From an uncultured Prevotellaceae bacterium (lineage in GTDB: Bacteria; Bacteroidota; Bacteroidia; Bacteroidales; Bacteroidaceae), in the NCBI GenBank assembly GCA_937902455.1, contig CALELI010000113.1, positions 1 to 11,248 on the forward strand: DNA of 11,248 nucleotides, read 5' to 3'. Shown in pieces: positions 1 to 8,100 of the stretch; positions within the stretch are counted from its first letter, which is position 1, and each line of letters starts with the position of its first letter. A program made the position numbers and the translations under genes. Under the pieces are notes generated by a model, which saw nothing but the letters and a program-made list of their open reading frames with translations, was not told the origin of the DNA and made no database searches.

Positions 1-893
1 TCGGCGGTATGGCAAAGGCAATCGAGACAGGTCTTCCAAAGATGCGTATCGAAGAGGCAGCAGCCCGCACTCAGGCTCGCATCGACTCTGGTACACAGTC
101 AATCATCGGTGTCAACAAGTATCGTCTTGACCACGAAGACCCAATCGACATCCTCGAAATCGACAACACTGCAGTACGCAAGCAGCAGGAAGAAAGTCTT
201 GCAAAGGTACGCGCAAACCGCGACGAGGCAGCATGCAAGGCAGCCCTCGCAGAAATCACCAAGTGCGTACAGGAATTCAAGGACGGCAAGAAGAGCGAGA
301 ACAACCTCCTCGACCTTGCAGTCAAGGCAGCAGGACTCCGCTGTACCCTCGGCGAAATCTCCGACGCCTGTGAGGCAGTAGTAGGCAGATATAAGGCAAT
401 CATCAGAACAATCAGCAACGTGTATTCATCAGAAAGCAACAGCAGCGACCTCTTCAAGCAGGCATGCGCAGCAACAGAAGAATTCGCACAGAAGAACGGT
501 CGTCGCCCTCGTATCATGATCGCCAAGATGGGTCAGGACGGACACGACCGTGGAGCAAAGGTCTGCGCAACAGGTTATGCCGACTGCGGATTCGACGTCG
601 ACATGGGACCACTCTTCCAGACTCCAGCCGAAGCAGCACGCCAGGCAGTAGAGAACGACGTCGATGTCATCGGTGTCAGCTCACTTGCAGCTGGTCATAA
701 GACTCTCGTTCCACAGGTAATCAACGAAATCAAGAAACTCGGTCGCGAAGACATCCTCGTCATCGCAGGAGGTGTAATCCCTGCTCAGGACTACGAATTC
801 CTCTACAATGCCGGTGTTGCTTGCATCTTCGGCCCTGGAACATCCGTGAGCCATGCTGCAATCGAAATGATGAAGATTCTCAACGAAGACTAA
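1..893 (+). CDS. mutB: Methylmalonyl-CoA mutase large subunit, C-terminal part (5' end outside window)
   Basis: This enzyme interconverts succinyl-CoA and (R)-methylmalonyl-CoA in the cytoplasm using adenosylcobalamin, and Bacteroidales use it on the way to propionate. The reading frame is open from the first complete codon at position 3, so the ATG at 9 is an internal Met and the gene begins upstream. The visible part starts at the end of the catalytic barrel (KMRIEEAAARTQARIDSG), passes through a helical linker, and ends in the cobalamin-binding Rossmann domain. That domain carries the DxHxxG motif DGHDRG (Asp at 537-539, the cobalt-ligating His at 543-545, Gly at 552-554), followed by GVSSLAAGH and the glycine-rich IAGGVIP. 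The C-terminus is where the family normally ends, so the 3' end is intact. A terminator follows 15 nt after the stop. The small subunit would be expected upstream but cannot be seen. Confidence 0.96.
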   Translation, partial: GGMAKAIETGLPKMRIEEAAARTQARIDSGTQSIIGVNKYRLDHEDPIDILEIDNTAVRKQQEESLAKVRANRDEAACKAALAEITKCVQEFKDGKKSENNLLDLAVKAAGLRCTLGEISDACEAVVGRYKAIIRTISNVYSSESNSSDLFKQACAATEEFAQKNGRRPRIMIAKMGQDGHDRGAKVCATGYADCGFDVDMGPLFQTPAEAARQAVENDVDVIGVSSLAAGHKTLVPQVINEIKKLGREDILVIAGGVIPAQDYEFLYNAGVACIFGPGTSVSHAAIEMMKILNED

Positions 894-907
894 ACCTTCG
901 ATATCAG

Positions 908-937
908 AAAAGGAGCCCATTTAGCGGCTCCTTTTTT
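908..937 (+). terminator. Rho-independent terminator after the mutase gene
   Basis: A perfect 10-bp stem, AAAAGGAGCC (908-917) with GGCTCCTTTT (926-935), encloses an 8-nt loop and runs into a T tract ending at 937. It lies 15 nt after the mutase stop and 33 nt before the adaptor start, so it should separate the two transcription units. Confidence 0.9.
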
Positions 938-969
938 ACCACTTCCTAATAATTCATGAAGAAAGAAAA

Positions 970-2064
970 ATGAACACAAAAGTTAAGGTTGGACTCATTA
1001 TAGGTATTTTTGCCGTCTGCATCGTTGGTGGCATCTGGTACCTCAGACCCAGTGTAAACGAAGAATTAGAGGTAAAGGATTCCGGTAAGAAAGATTTCGG
1101 CAAAGGAAAAGGCCGACCCGACAAGACTCTTAATGTCAATGCAAAGATACTCCAGCCTCAACAACTGACCGACGAGTTCTCTACAACAGGTCTGATACTC
1201 CCCGACGAGGAAGTAGACCTGGCATTCGAGACATCTGGAAAGATAACTTCCATCTCCTTCAAGGAAGGAAGCGTAGTCCATAAGGGACAACTCCTTGCAA
1301 AGGTCAACGACCGTCCTTTGCAGGCTCAGCTCAAGCAGTTGCAGACAAAGCTCACCCTGGCAAAGAACCGCGTGTATCGTCAGGAACAACTGCTCAAGAG
1401 CGATGCCTCAAGTCGCGAGGCATACGAAGAGGCCACAACCAATCTCGCCACCCTCGAGGCGGAAATCGAGGCAGTAAGGGTCAACATCAGCCTTACTGAA
1501 CTGCGCGCACCGTTTGATGGTGTGCTCGGTCTTCGTCAGGTCAGTGTCGGAGCCTACGCCACTCCGTCGCTCGTCATCGCAAAACTGACGAAGATTACCC
1601 CACTGAAGATAGAATTCTCCGTTCCAGAACGCTATGCCAACGAGATGAAGAGCGGTCTGGGACTCGAGTTCACCGTAGAAGGATTCCTCGATAGTTTCCA
1701 GGCAAGCATCTATGCCGTGGAGTCAGCCGTCGACAAGGAGCAGCACGTCTTCACAGCCCGTGCCCTTTATCCAAACAGCGACAGGAAACTCAAGCCAGGC
1801 CAGTACGCCAGCATCAGGCTCAAACGTCAGGAAATCGCCGATGCCATCGTCGTGCCAGCAGAGGCCATCGTGCCCGAGATGGGAGTCGACAAAGTCTTCT
1901 GCTACCGTAGCGGCAAGGCCGTGCCAGTAGATGTGGAAGCCGGCATCCGCACCGACAAGGACGTACAGATACTCTCCGGACTTCAGGCTGGCGATACAGT
2001 CATCACTTCCGGTACACTTCAGCTGCGTACAGACTTACCGGTTAAACTCGATGAAATAGAATAA
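970..2064 (+). CDS. RND efflux periplasmic adaptor (HlyD/AcrA family membrane fusion protein)
   Basis: This 364-residue protein should bridge the RND pump in the inner membrane to the outer-membrane channel in the periplasm. Residues about 7-25 form one hydrophobic N-terminal segment (VGLIIGIFAVCIVGGIWYL). The Cys in it does not fit a lipobox well, so I read it as an uncleaved anchor. A lipoyl-like half follows (LAFETSGKITSISFKEGSVV), then a long helical hairpin at about residues 115-175 rich in Leu, Lys and Glu, then the second lipoyl half (LRAPFDGVLGLRQVSVGAYA). The beta-barrel and membrane-proximal domains end with KPGQYASIRLK and VVPAEAIVPE. Length and domain order are normal for the family. 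The ATG at 970 follows an A/G-rich stretch. The gene opens a four-gene operon, 5 nt before the pump. I found no convincing -7 box in the short gap before it. The substrate cannot be told from sequence. Confidence 0.94.
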   Translation: MNTKVKVGLIIGIFAVCIVGGIWYLRPSVNEELEVKDSGKKDFGKGKGRPDKTLNVNAKILQPQQLTDEFSTTGLILPDEEVDLAFETSGKITSISFKEGSVVHKGQLLAKVNDRPLQAQLKQLQTKLTLAKNRVYRQEQLLKSDASSREAYEEATTNLATLEAEIEAVRVNISLTELRAPFDGVLGLRQVSVGAYATPSLVIAKLTKITPLKIEFSVPERYANEMKSGLGLEFTVEGFLDSFQASIYAVESAVDKEQHVFTARALYPNSDRKLKPGQYASIRLKRQEIADAIVVPAEAIVPEMGVDKVFCYRSGKAVPVDVEAGIRTDKDVQILSGLQAGDTVITSGTLQLRTDLPVKLDEIE

Positions 2065-2069
2065 CCATC

Positions 2070-5000
2070 ATGAACATTTCCGAACTAAGCATACGCCGCC
2101 CTATCCTGGCATTGGTGATGACACTGGTGATACTCCTCTTCGGTGCCATCGGCTATACCTATCTGGGCGTCCGCGAATATCCGTCAGTCGACAATCCCAT
2201 AATCTCCGTTGACTGCTCCTATCCTGGAGCCAACGCCGATGTCATAGAGAATCAGATTACCGAACCACTCGAGCAGAATATCAATGGCATTCCAGGCATC
2301 CGATCCCTGTCGAGTGTCAGTTCACAGGGAAGCAGCCGTATCACCGTGGAGTTTGAGCTGTCAGTAGATCTTGAGACGGCAGCCAACGACGTCCGCGACA
2401 AAGTCTCACGCGCCCAGCGCTTCCTTCCCCGCGACTGCGACCCGCCCACCGTCTCGAAAGCCGATGCCGATGCCATGCCAATCCTCCAGGTTGCCCTGCA
2501 GAGCGACAAGCGGTCACTCCTCGAACTTAGCGAGATAGCCGACCTCACCGTCAAGGAGCAGTTGCAGACCATCAACGACGTCAGCAGCGTCAGCATCTGG
2601 GGTGAGAAACGCTACTGCATGCGTCTGTGGCTCGACCCGGTCAAGATGGCTGGATATGGCATCACGCCTATGGATGTCAAGAACACCGTCGACCGTGAGA
2701 ACGTGGAACTCCCTTCAGGCAGCATTGAAGGCAATACCATTGAACTGTCCGTCCGCACCATGGGACTGATGCACACAGCCAAGGAGTTCAACGACCTTAT
2801 CGTCAAGCAGGACGGCAATCAGATAGTCCGTTTCAGCGACATCGGACGTGCTGAACTCGGTCCTGCCGACATCAAGAGCTACATGAAGATGAACGGAGTG
2901 CCGATGGTCGGAGTCGTAGTCGTTCCCCAGCCTGGAGCCAACCACATAGAAATCGCCAATGCCGTCTACACCCGCGTGGAGCAGATGAAGAAAGATCTCC
3001 CGGAAGACGTGAATTTCACATATAGTTTCGACAACACCAAGTTCATCCGCGCCTCCATCAACGAAGTCAAGGACACCATCTACGAGGCATTTATCCTCGT
3101 TATCTTAATCATTTTCCTCTTCCTTCGCGACTGGCGCGTCACACTCATTCCGTGCATCGTCATCCCTATCTCGCTCATCGGCTCGTTCTTCGTCATGTAC
3201 CTCGCAGGCTATTCCATCAACGTCCTCACCATGCTTGCCATCGTGCTCTCGGTAGGACTGGTGGTCGACGATGCCATTGTGATGACCGAGAACATATATG
3301 TCCGCATCGAACGAGGTATGAAGCCACGCGATGCCGGCATCGAGGGAGCCAAGGAGATTTTCTTCGCAGTCATCTCCACCTCCATCACGTTGCTGGCAGT
3401 GTTCCTTCCTATCGTCTTCATGGATGGAATCACCGGCCGTCTGTTCCGCGAGTTCAGTATCGTCATTGCCGGTACAATCTGCATATCCACCTTCGCGGCA
3501 CTCACCATAACCCCTATGCTGAGTACGAAGATCCTTGTCCGCCGCAGTCAGAAGAACTACTTCTACCGCCTCACCGAGCCATTCTTCGAAGGCATGAACC
3601 GCCATTACGACAACGGGCTTGCAGCCATCCTCCGTCATCGCTGGGTAGTACTGCCAGTCATCGTCGCCCTCATCGGAGTCATCGTATGGCTCTGGAACTC
3701 CATCCCATCCGAGATGGCACCGATGGAAGACCGTTCGTCCATCACCGTCCGCACCCAGGGAACCGAGGGAGTCAGCTACGAATATATCCGCGACTACACC
3801 GAGGACATCGACCATATCGTCGACTCCATCTGTCCCGATGCCGACAACATCTCCGCACGAGTCAGTTCCGGTTCGGGCAACATACGCGTAACCCTGAAAG
3901 ACCTGAAGGACCGCGACTACAGCCAGATGGACGTGGCAGAGCAGATCACCAAGGCCGTCGAGCCAAAGACCAAGGCACGTTCCTTCGTGCAGCAGCAGTC
4001 GTCGTTCGGTGCCCGTCGTGGAGGCATGCCTATCCAGTATGTACTCCAGGCCACCAACATAGAGAAACTCCAGGACATACTGCCCCAGTTCATGGAAAAG
4101 GTCAACGCAAACCCAACCTTCCGCATGGCAGACGTCAACCTCAAGTTCAGCAAGCCTGAGGCACGCCTCTCTATCGACCGCGACAGGGCCAGCACCCTCG
4201 GCGTATCGACCCGCGATGTCGCCCAGACCCTCCAGTACGGACTCAGCGGTCAGCGCATGGGCTATTTCTACATGAACGGCAAGCAGTACGAGATAAAGGG
4301 AGAAATCAACCGCCAGAGCCGCAACAAGCCGTCCGACCTCAAGTCAATCTACATCCGCAACAATGCAGGCGACATGGTACAGATGGACAACCTCATCGCC
4401 CTCAACGAGGGAATCGCACCACCACGCCTCTACCGCTACAACCGATTCGTGGCAGCAACCATATCAGCAGGACTCGCTGACGGAAAGACCATCGGCGAAG
4501 GACTCGACGAGATGGACAAGATTGCCAAGGAGACACTCGACGACACCTTCCGCACCGCCCTCTCAGGCGACTCCAAGGAATTCCGCGAGAGTTCGTCAAG
4601 CCTCATGTTCGCATTCATACTCGCCATCGTCCTCATCTACCTCATCCTCGCAGCACAGTTCGAGAGTTTCAAGGACCCTGCCATCATCATGTTCACCGTG
4701 CCGCTCGCCATTGCAGGAGCACTCGTCTTCATGTCCGCAAACGACATAACCATGAACATCTTCAGCCAGATCGGAATCATCATGCTCATTGGACTCGTGG
4801 CCAAGAACGGAATCCTCATCGTGGAGTTCGCAAACCAGAAACAGGAAGCAGGCATCAGTAAGATGCAGGCCATCCGCGAGGCATCCCTCCAGCGTCTGCG
4901 TCCTATCCTCATGACCAGTACCTCCACCATCCTCGGACTCATACCACTGGCATTCGCCACAGGCGAAGGCTGCAATCAGCGCATTGCCATGGGTATTGCC

Positions 5001-5102
5001 GTAGTCGGAGGCATGCTCGTCTCCACATTCATGACCATGTTCGTCGTACCTGCCATGTACAGCTACATCTCAACCGACAGAGCAAAGAAAAATGAACAAT
5101 GA
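2070..5102 (+). CDS. RND multidrug efflux permease, inner-membrane pump (HAE1/AcrB-like)
   Basis: This 1010-residue proton-driven pump should capture substrates from the periplasm or outer leaflet and pass them to the outer-membrane channel. It opens with the family signature MNISELSIRRPILALVM, which begins TM1. A porter domain follows, then TM2-6, a second periplasmic domain, and TM8-12 near the C-terminus. The proton-relay residues are present: the Asp pair D400-D401 in TM4 (GLVVDDAIVMTEN) and the TM10 lysine K912 (GLVAKNGILIVEFAN). These correspond to AcrB D407, D408 and K940. No frameshift or missing domain is seen, and the length is close to that of AcrB. Codon use is strongly C-ending like the rest of the operon. 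The last residues (KKNEQ) and the TGA stop lie in a run of AATGAAN heptamers that continues into the next gene. The presence of the relay residues argues for a true pump; drug specificity cannot be inferred. Confidence 0.96.
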   Translation: MNISELSIRRPILALVMTLVILLFGAIGYTYLGVREYPSVDNPIISVDCSYPGANADVIENQITEPLEQNINGIPGIRSLSSVSSQGSSRITVEFELSVDLETAANDVRDKVSRAQRFLPRDCDPPTVSKADADAMPILQVALQSDKRSLLELSEIADLTVKEQLQTINDVSSVSIWGEKRYCMRLWLDPVKMAGYGITPMDVKNTVDRENVELPSGSIEGNTIELSVRTMGLMHTAKEFNDLIVKQDGNQIVRFSDIGRAELGPADIKSYMKMNGVPMVGVVVVPQPGANHIEIANAVYTRVEQMKKDLPEDVNFTYSFDNTKFIRASINEVKDTIYEAFILVILIIFLFLRDWRVTLIPCIVIPISLIGSFFVMYLAGYSINVLTMLAIVLSVGLVVDDAIVMTENIYVRIERGMKPRDAGIEGAKEIFFAVISTSITLLAVFLPIVFMDGITGRLFREFSIVIAGTICISTFAALTITPMLSTKILVRRSQKNYFYRLTEPFFEGMNRHYDNGLAAILRHRWVVLPVIVALIGVIVWLWNSIPSEMAPMEDRSSITVRTQGTEGVSYEYIRDYTEDIDHIVDSICPDADNISARVSSGSGNIRVTLKDLKDRDYSQMDVAEQITKAVEPKTKARSFVQQQSSFGARRGGMPIQYVLQATNIEKLQDILPQFMEKVNANPTFRMADVNLKFSKPEARLSIDRDRASTLGVSTRDVAQTLQYGLSGQRMGYFYMNGKQYEIKGEINRQSRNKPSDLKSIYIRNNAGDMVQMDNLIALNEGIAPPRLYRYNRFVAATISAGLADGKTIGEGLDEMDKIAKETLDDTFRTALSGDSKEFRESSSSLMFAFILAIVLIYLILAAQFESFKDPAIIMFTVPLAIAGALVFMSANDITMNIFSQIGIIMLIGLVAKNGILIVEFANQKQEAGISKMQAIREASLQRLRPILMTSTSTILGLIPLAFATGEGCNQRIAMGIAVVGGMLVSTFMTMFVVPAMYSYISTDRAKKNEQ

Positions 5103-5181
5103 ATAATGAAAAATGAAAAAGGTTATAGGTTATAGGTTAAAGGTTAATGGAAAGCTAACGGCTAAAGGCCAATGGCTAATA
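5092..5181 (+). repeat. Heptanucleotide repeat tract spanning the pump stop and the channel start
   Basis: Two back-to-back sets of 7-bp units are readable. The first is AATGAAC, AATGAAT, AATGAAA, AATGAAA (5092-5119). The second runs GGTTATA twice, GGTTAAA, GGTTAAT (5121-5148), and after five bases GCTAACG, GCTAAAG, GCCAATG, GCTAATA (5154-5181). The first set contains the TGA of the pump gene and the ATG of the channel gene. The second encodes about 20 N-terminal residues of the channel precursor. Because 7 is not a multiple of 3, gain or loss of a unit after the ATG would shift the reading frame. Confidence 0.85.
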
Positions 5182-6573
5182 GCAGTATTGACACTTTTCG
5201 GTTCCCGCAAAGTAGGCTACGGTTCAGCACTGTCCAAGCAAGCTTGGCACTGCATTCACCTTGCACTACTTTTCGCTCTTCACTTTTCACTCTTCACTCG
5301 CCCTGTGCTTGCACAGAGCGTAAGTCTGAAGGACTGCATCAGTCTCGGACTCGAGAACAACTACCAGATGCACCTCGTACGCAACGAGGAAGAGATAGCC
5401 CGCAACAACGCCACATGGGCAAATGCAGGCGCACTCCCACAGGTCGACGCATCAGCCGCCTACCGTCCTTCACTCACCAACTTCGACCGCAGCACGTCAC
5501 GCGCCACCGACGAGACCACCACACAGTACGGAGCCTTCGACAACTCCCTCTCTGCAGGAGTCACACTCAACTGGACACTCTTCGACGGCTTCAAGATCCA
5601 GACCACCTACAAGCAGCTGCTCCTGCTCGAGAAACAGAGCGAGACATCCACACGCATCGCCGTTGAAGACCTCGTGGCCGACATAGCCTCCGAGTACTAC
5701 AACTGCGTGCAGCAGATCATCCGCCGCAACAACTACCGCTACACCATGGAACTCTCCCGCGAACAGCTGCGCATAGCAGAACTCAACTACCGCACAGGCC
5801 GATTCTCGGGACTCGACTACCAGCTGGCACGCACCGACTTCCTTGCCGACAGCTCATCCTGCGTACGTCAGGAAGAAGCAGTCACGAAGAGCCACATACG
5901 CCTCAACCAGCTCATGGCAAGCAAGGACCTCAGATGCCCTATCTCCATCGCTGACACCGCCATCACCGTCCGCACCGACCTGCTGCTGCCACCGCTCTGG
6001 GAACGCACACTCGCAGCCAACAGCAGCCTGCTCTATGCCCGTCAGAACACACAGATGGCAGAACTCGACTACAAGAAAGTCCTCTCACGCAACTACCCAT
6101 ACCTCAAGCTCAGCAGCCAGTACGGCTACGATGCCTCCTTCTACGGCAAGAACGCCATCCGTGACCGCAGCAGCCTGGCACTCAGCGGAGGACTCACTGT
6201 AGGCATCAATATCTTCGACGGCAACAGGAAGCGCGAGCGCAGGAACGCACAGCTTGCCATCCGCAACCAGCAGCTCCGCCTCGACCAGATGCAGCTCGAC
6301 CTCCAGGCCGACCTCACCACCTGCTACCAGACCTATACAACCAACATCTCACTCCTTGCACTCCAGCAGGAGAACCTCAGCATAGCACAGCGCAACTACC
6401 AGAGCGCACTCCAGCGCTACAAGTTAGGCGACCTCTCCGGACTCGACCTCCGTCAGGTGCAGAAGAGCCTCATCGATGCCGAGGAACGCGTCCTTCAGGC
6501 TGAGTACGATGCCAAGATGTGCGAGATTACCCTCCTTCTCATCAGCGGCGACATAGCCGACTACATGAAATAA
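5113..6573 (+). CDS. TolC-like outer-membrane efflux channel (OEP family)
   Basis: This 486-residue precursor should form the trimeric outer-membrane and periplasmic channel that docks with the upstream adaptor and pump. The mature region starts near QSVSLKDCISLGLENN, the usual first helix of these proteins. It contains two related OEP repeats with long amphipathic helices: AELNYRTGRFSGLDYQLA near residue 220 and its counterpart ALQRYKLGDLSGLDLRQV near residue 440, a clear internal duplication. The beta-strand stretches (YGAFDNSLSAGVTLNWTLFDG, SLALSGGLTVGINIFDG) fit the membrane barrel. ATG 5113 is the only ATG upstream of the signal peptide in this frame. The precursor has an odd 45-residue lead before the hydrophobic core (residues about 48-61) and a cleavage site after A67 (VLA-QS). 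That lead and core are built largely from heptamer repeats. An internal non-ATG start, such as TTG at codon 26, is possible. The gene begins 10 nt after the pump. Confidence 0.93.
   Translation: MKKVIGYRLKVNGKLTAKGQWLIAVLTLFGSRKVGYGSALSKQAWHCIHLALLFALHFSLFTRPVLAQSVSLKDCISLGLENNYQMHLVRNEEEIARNNATWANAGALPQVDASAAYRPSLTNFDRSTSRATDETTTQYGAFDNSLSAGVTLNWTLFDGFKIQTTYKQLLLLEKQSETSTRIAVEDLVADIASEYYNCVQQIIRRNNYRYTMELSREQLRIAELNYRTGRFSGLDYQLARTDFLADSSSCVRQEEAVTKSHIRLNQLMASKDLRCPISIADTAITVRTDLLLPPLWERTLAANSSLLYARQNTQMAELDYKKVLSRNYPYLKLSSQYGYDASFYGKNAIRDRSSLALSGGLTVGINIFDGNRKRERRNAQLAIRNQQLRLDQMQLDLQADLTTCYQTYTTNISLLALQQENLSIAQRNYQSALQRYKLGDLSGLDLRQVQKSLIDAEERVLQAEYDAKMCEITLLLISGDIADYMK
5254..5297 (+). repeat. 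Heptanucleotide repeat encoding the channel's signal-peptide core
   Basis: The units ATTCACC, TTGCACT, then TTTTCGC, TCTTCAC, TTTTCAC and TCTTCAC (5270-5297) follow a 7-bp period with a 2-nt interruption. They encode the hydrophobic part of the channel's signal peptide (ALLFALHFSLFT). Their composition differs from the C-ending codons used in the rest of the gene. Confidence 0.7.
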
Positions 6574-6577
6574 CAAA

Positions 6578-7666
6578 ATGCGACTTCTCTCGATCGATGC
6601 TCTGCGCGGGACCGACATGTTCTTCATCGTCGGAGGTGAGACCCTCATCCTGGCACTCGCCGGACTCTTTCCCGAATCGGGCACCATGAAAGCCCTGGCA
6701 GCACAGATGATTCACGTTGACTGGCACGGTTTCCACTTCATGGACCTCATCTTCCCGCTCTTCCTCTTTATCTCGGGCGTGACGTACCCTTTCTCGTTGT
6801 CATCGCAGCAGAAGAAGGGCATGACGCGCTGGCAGGTCACGTTGCGCTGTATCCGTCGAGGCCTCATCCTCGTCATGCTCGGCTTGGTCTATGGCGGAAT
6901 ACTATCCTGTACGGACTTTGCCAATTTCCGCTACGCCTCCGTCCTCGGTCGCATCGGTTTGGCTTGGATGTTTGCTTCACTCTTCAACCTGTGGTTTAGT
7001 CGCAAGGTGTGCTGGACGATTATCCCGGCATTTCTCCTCGGCTACTGGGCGTTGCTCGTAGCGTTCCCCGTACCAGGCATGGACCCTTTCAGCCAGGACG
7101 GCAGTCTGGTCGGACGTATCGACCGCGTACTTCTTCCCGGTCGTCTCTACCTCGGCAACCATGACCCCGAAGGCTGGCTGGGCCTTATCCCATCGATTGT
7201 TACTGCAATGCTGGGCATCGAAGCCGGTCGCATCCTGAAGGACAGGACGAAGACAGAGATGCACAAGGTAGTGTTGCTGGCCGTCGCGGGCATCCTGTTC
7301 ATTGTCATAGGCGTGGTGTGGGACTTTGCTATGCCCATCAACAAGAATCTATGGACCTCCTCGTTCGTCATACTTACTGCCGGCATCTCGTCATGCCTGC
7401 TCGCCATGTTCTATCTCGTCATCGACGTATGGGGCTATCGCCGCTGGGCATTCTTCCCGGCAGTCATCGGCATGAACAGCATCACCATCTACATCGCCCA
7501 CGAAGCCATCGACTTCGGACATATAGCAGACTTCCTGTTTACAGGTTTCATCGACAATATCTTCCCAGAGCCAGTCCGTCCGCTGATTTTCACGATATGC
7601 TGTATCGTCTGCTGGTGGACATTCCTCTACTTCCTCTACCGCCAGAAGATATTCCTGAAAGTATGA
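6578..7666 (+). CDS. Multi-pass acyltransferase of the NagX/HGSNAT-like (DUF5009, COG4299) group
   Basis: This 362-residue inner-membrane protein has about nine or ten hydrophobic segments. It begins with the family hallmark MRLLSIDALRGTDMFFIVGG, then has VDWHGFHFMDLIFPLFLFIS. In human heparan-alpha-glucosaminide N-acetyltransferase the matching segment carries the catalytic His; here the equivalent is H46 in QMIHVDWHGF. Relatives in Bacteroidetes are thought to move an acetyl group across the membrane onto sugars, and some sit beside N-acetylglucosamine genes. Here the gene starts only 4 nt after the channel stop, so it is probably cotranscribed with the efflux genes. Start ATG 6578 gives the expected N-terminus, and the length is normal. 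The substrate is unknown. The alternative is that it is a passenger in the operon with no link to export. Codon use is slightly less C-biased than in the three genes before it. Confidence 0.88.
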   Translation: MRLLSIDALRGTDMFFIVGGETLILALAGLFPESGTMKALAAQMIHVDWHGFHFMDLIFPLFLFISGVTYPFSLSSQQKKGMTRWQVTLRCIRRGLILVMLGLVYGGILSCTDFANFRYASVLGRIGLAWMFASLFNLWFSRKVCWTIIPAFLLGYWALLVAFPVPGMDPFSQDGSLVGRIDRVLLPGRLYLGNHDPEGWLGLIPSIVTAMLGIEAGRILKDRTKTEMHKVVLLAVAGILFIVIGVVWDFAMPINKNLWTSSFVILTAGISSCLLAMFYLVIDVWGYRRWAFFPAVIGMNSITIYIAHEAIDFGHIADFLFTGFIDNIFPEPVRPLIFTICCIVCWWTFLYFLYRQKIFLKV

Positions 7667-7798
7667 AAGCAACACATCGGCTCGTTTTTTTCAGTGCAGG
7701 TAGTGCGATGTTGTCATAATTAAGCGTTTTTTTTGCCAAATCTTGTTAAAATTCTTGCAAAACACCGTGAAAATGACTGGGAATTGAAAAGAATTTCG
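7667..7798. other. Intergenic stretch after the efflux operon, possible weak terminator
   Basis: No gene is supported here. Two T runs are present, about 7685-7691 and 7725-7732. An imperfect stem (around ACATCG near 7674 with CGATGT near 7707, with a bulge in longer pairing) precedes the second run by about 12 nt, which is a poor fit to a classical terminator. The operon probably ends in this region, but the exact site is not clear. Confidence 0.3.
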
Positions 7799-7806
7799 TA
7801 CCTTTG
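7799..7806 (+). promoter_or_regulatory. Bacteroidetes-type -7 promoter box (TACCTTTG)
   Basis: TACCTTTG matches the TAnnTTTG consensus recognised by the Bacteroidetes primary sigma factor. It lies 52 nt upstream of ATG 7859. I see no good TTG-type -33 element at the usual 19-21 nt spacing; the nearest TTG (7784-7786) is too close. A short stem, TCGGC (7817-7821) with GCCGA (7831-7835), would lie in the 5' leader. Confidence 0.5.
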
Positions 7807-7858
7807 CCTACAAGTGTCGGCTAACGGTTTGCCGATGACGCATCTTGGACGGATAAAA

Positions 7859-7936
7859 ATGAGTAGATTCAGATACCCGGTAGATACTGACCAGTTCCAG
7901 GAAATTGTATCTAATCAAATTAAATTACTTTTATAA
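7859..7936 (+). pseudogene. N-terminal remnant of an AAA-ATPase-like (PF09820 type) gene
   Basis: The frame encodes 25 residues beginning MSRFRYPVDTDQFQEI and ending at a TAA at 7934-7936. Members of the Bacteroidetes AAA-ATPase-like/PD-(D/E)XK family commonly open with a similar short motif (MxRxxYPVGxxxFxEI), then an Asp-Lys-Thr element and the P-loop. Here the sequence departs after the motif (VSNQIKLLL) and neither the DKT element nor a Walker A motif follows. A -7 box lies at a sensible distance upstream, so the start could still be transcribed. The family link rests on memory of a short motif. A longer frame from 7733 reaches the same stop, but its first 42 residues overlap the promoter and look random. 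Confidence 0.4.
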
Positions 7937-7950
7937 AAATATATTTACAA

Positions 7951-8088
7951 ATGGAAAGATTTGAATTAAAAACCCTACGGGACTATTTTAAAAACATTAT
8001 TGCAGGCTGTGATAATAATGAAATACCGTACATACGAGGAATTGCAGAATGTGGTTTGGAATTATTACATAGACACGGAATATCTTAA
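7951..8088 (+). CDS. Hypothetical 45-residue small protein or gene fragment
   Basis: An ATG-started frame encodes 45 residues beginning MERFELKTLRDYFKN, with IPYIRGIAECGLELLHRHG towards the end, and stops at TAA 8086-8088. The composition is protein-like, with balanced charged and hydrophobic residues, and it is preceded by an A/T-rich stretch. I do not recognise it. The same frame continues after the stop into the DEYD-containing fragment at 8101, so it could be the middle of a decayed gene instead of an independent small protein. There is no strong ribosome-binding site. Confidence 0.3.
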   Translation: MERFELKTLRDYFKNIIAGCDNNEIPYIRGIAECGLELLHRHGIS

Positions 8089-8100
8089 TCCGTTAATTTA

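Noticed and set aside
970..1060. Lipoprotein signal on the efflux adaptor
   Set aside because: The Cys in the N-terminal segment follows F-A-V and precedes I-V, a poor lipobox. An uncleaved membrane anchor fits better.
3105..3815. Long minus-strand frame of 236 residues inside the pump gene
   Set aside because: It lies wholly opposite well-supported RND coding sequence and is very rich in Asp and Glu, as expected for the complement of this codon usage.
3152..4159. Long plus-strand frame of 335 residues inside the pump gene
   Set aside because: It is a shadow frame of the pump, rich in His, Arg and Pro, with no domain signature.
7733..7936. 67-residue plus-strand frame starting MPNLVKILAK
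   Set aside because: Its first two-thirds cover the -7 box and leader hairpin. Only the part from 7859 resembles a known N-terminal motif, so the upstream extension is taken as chance.
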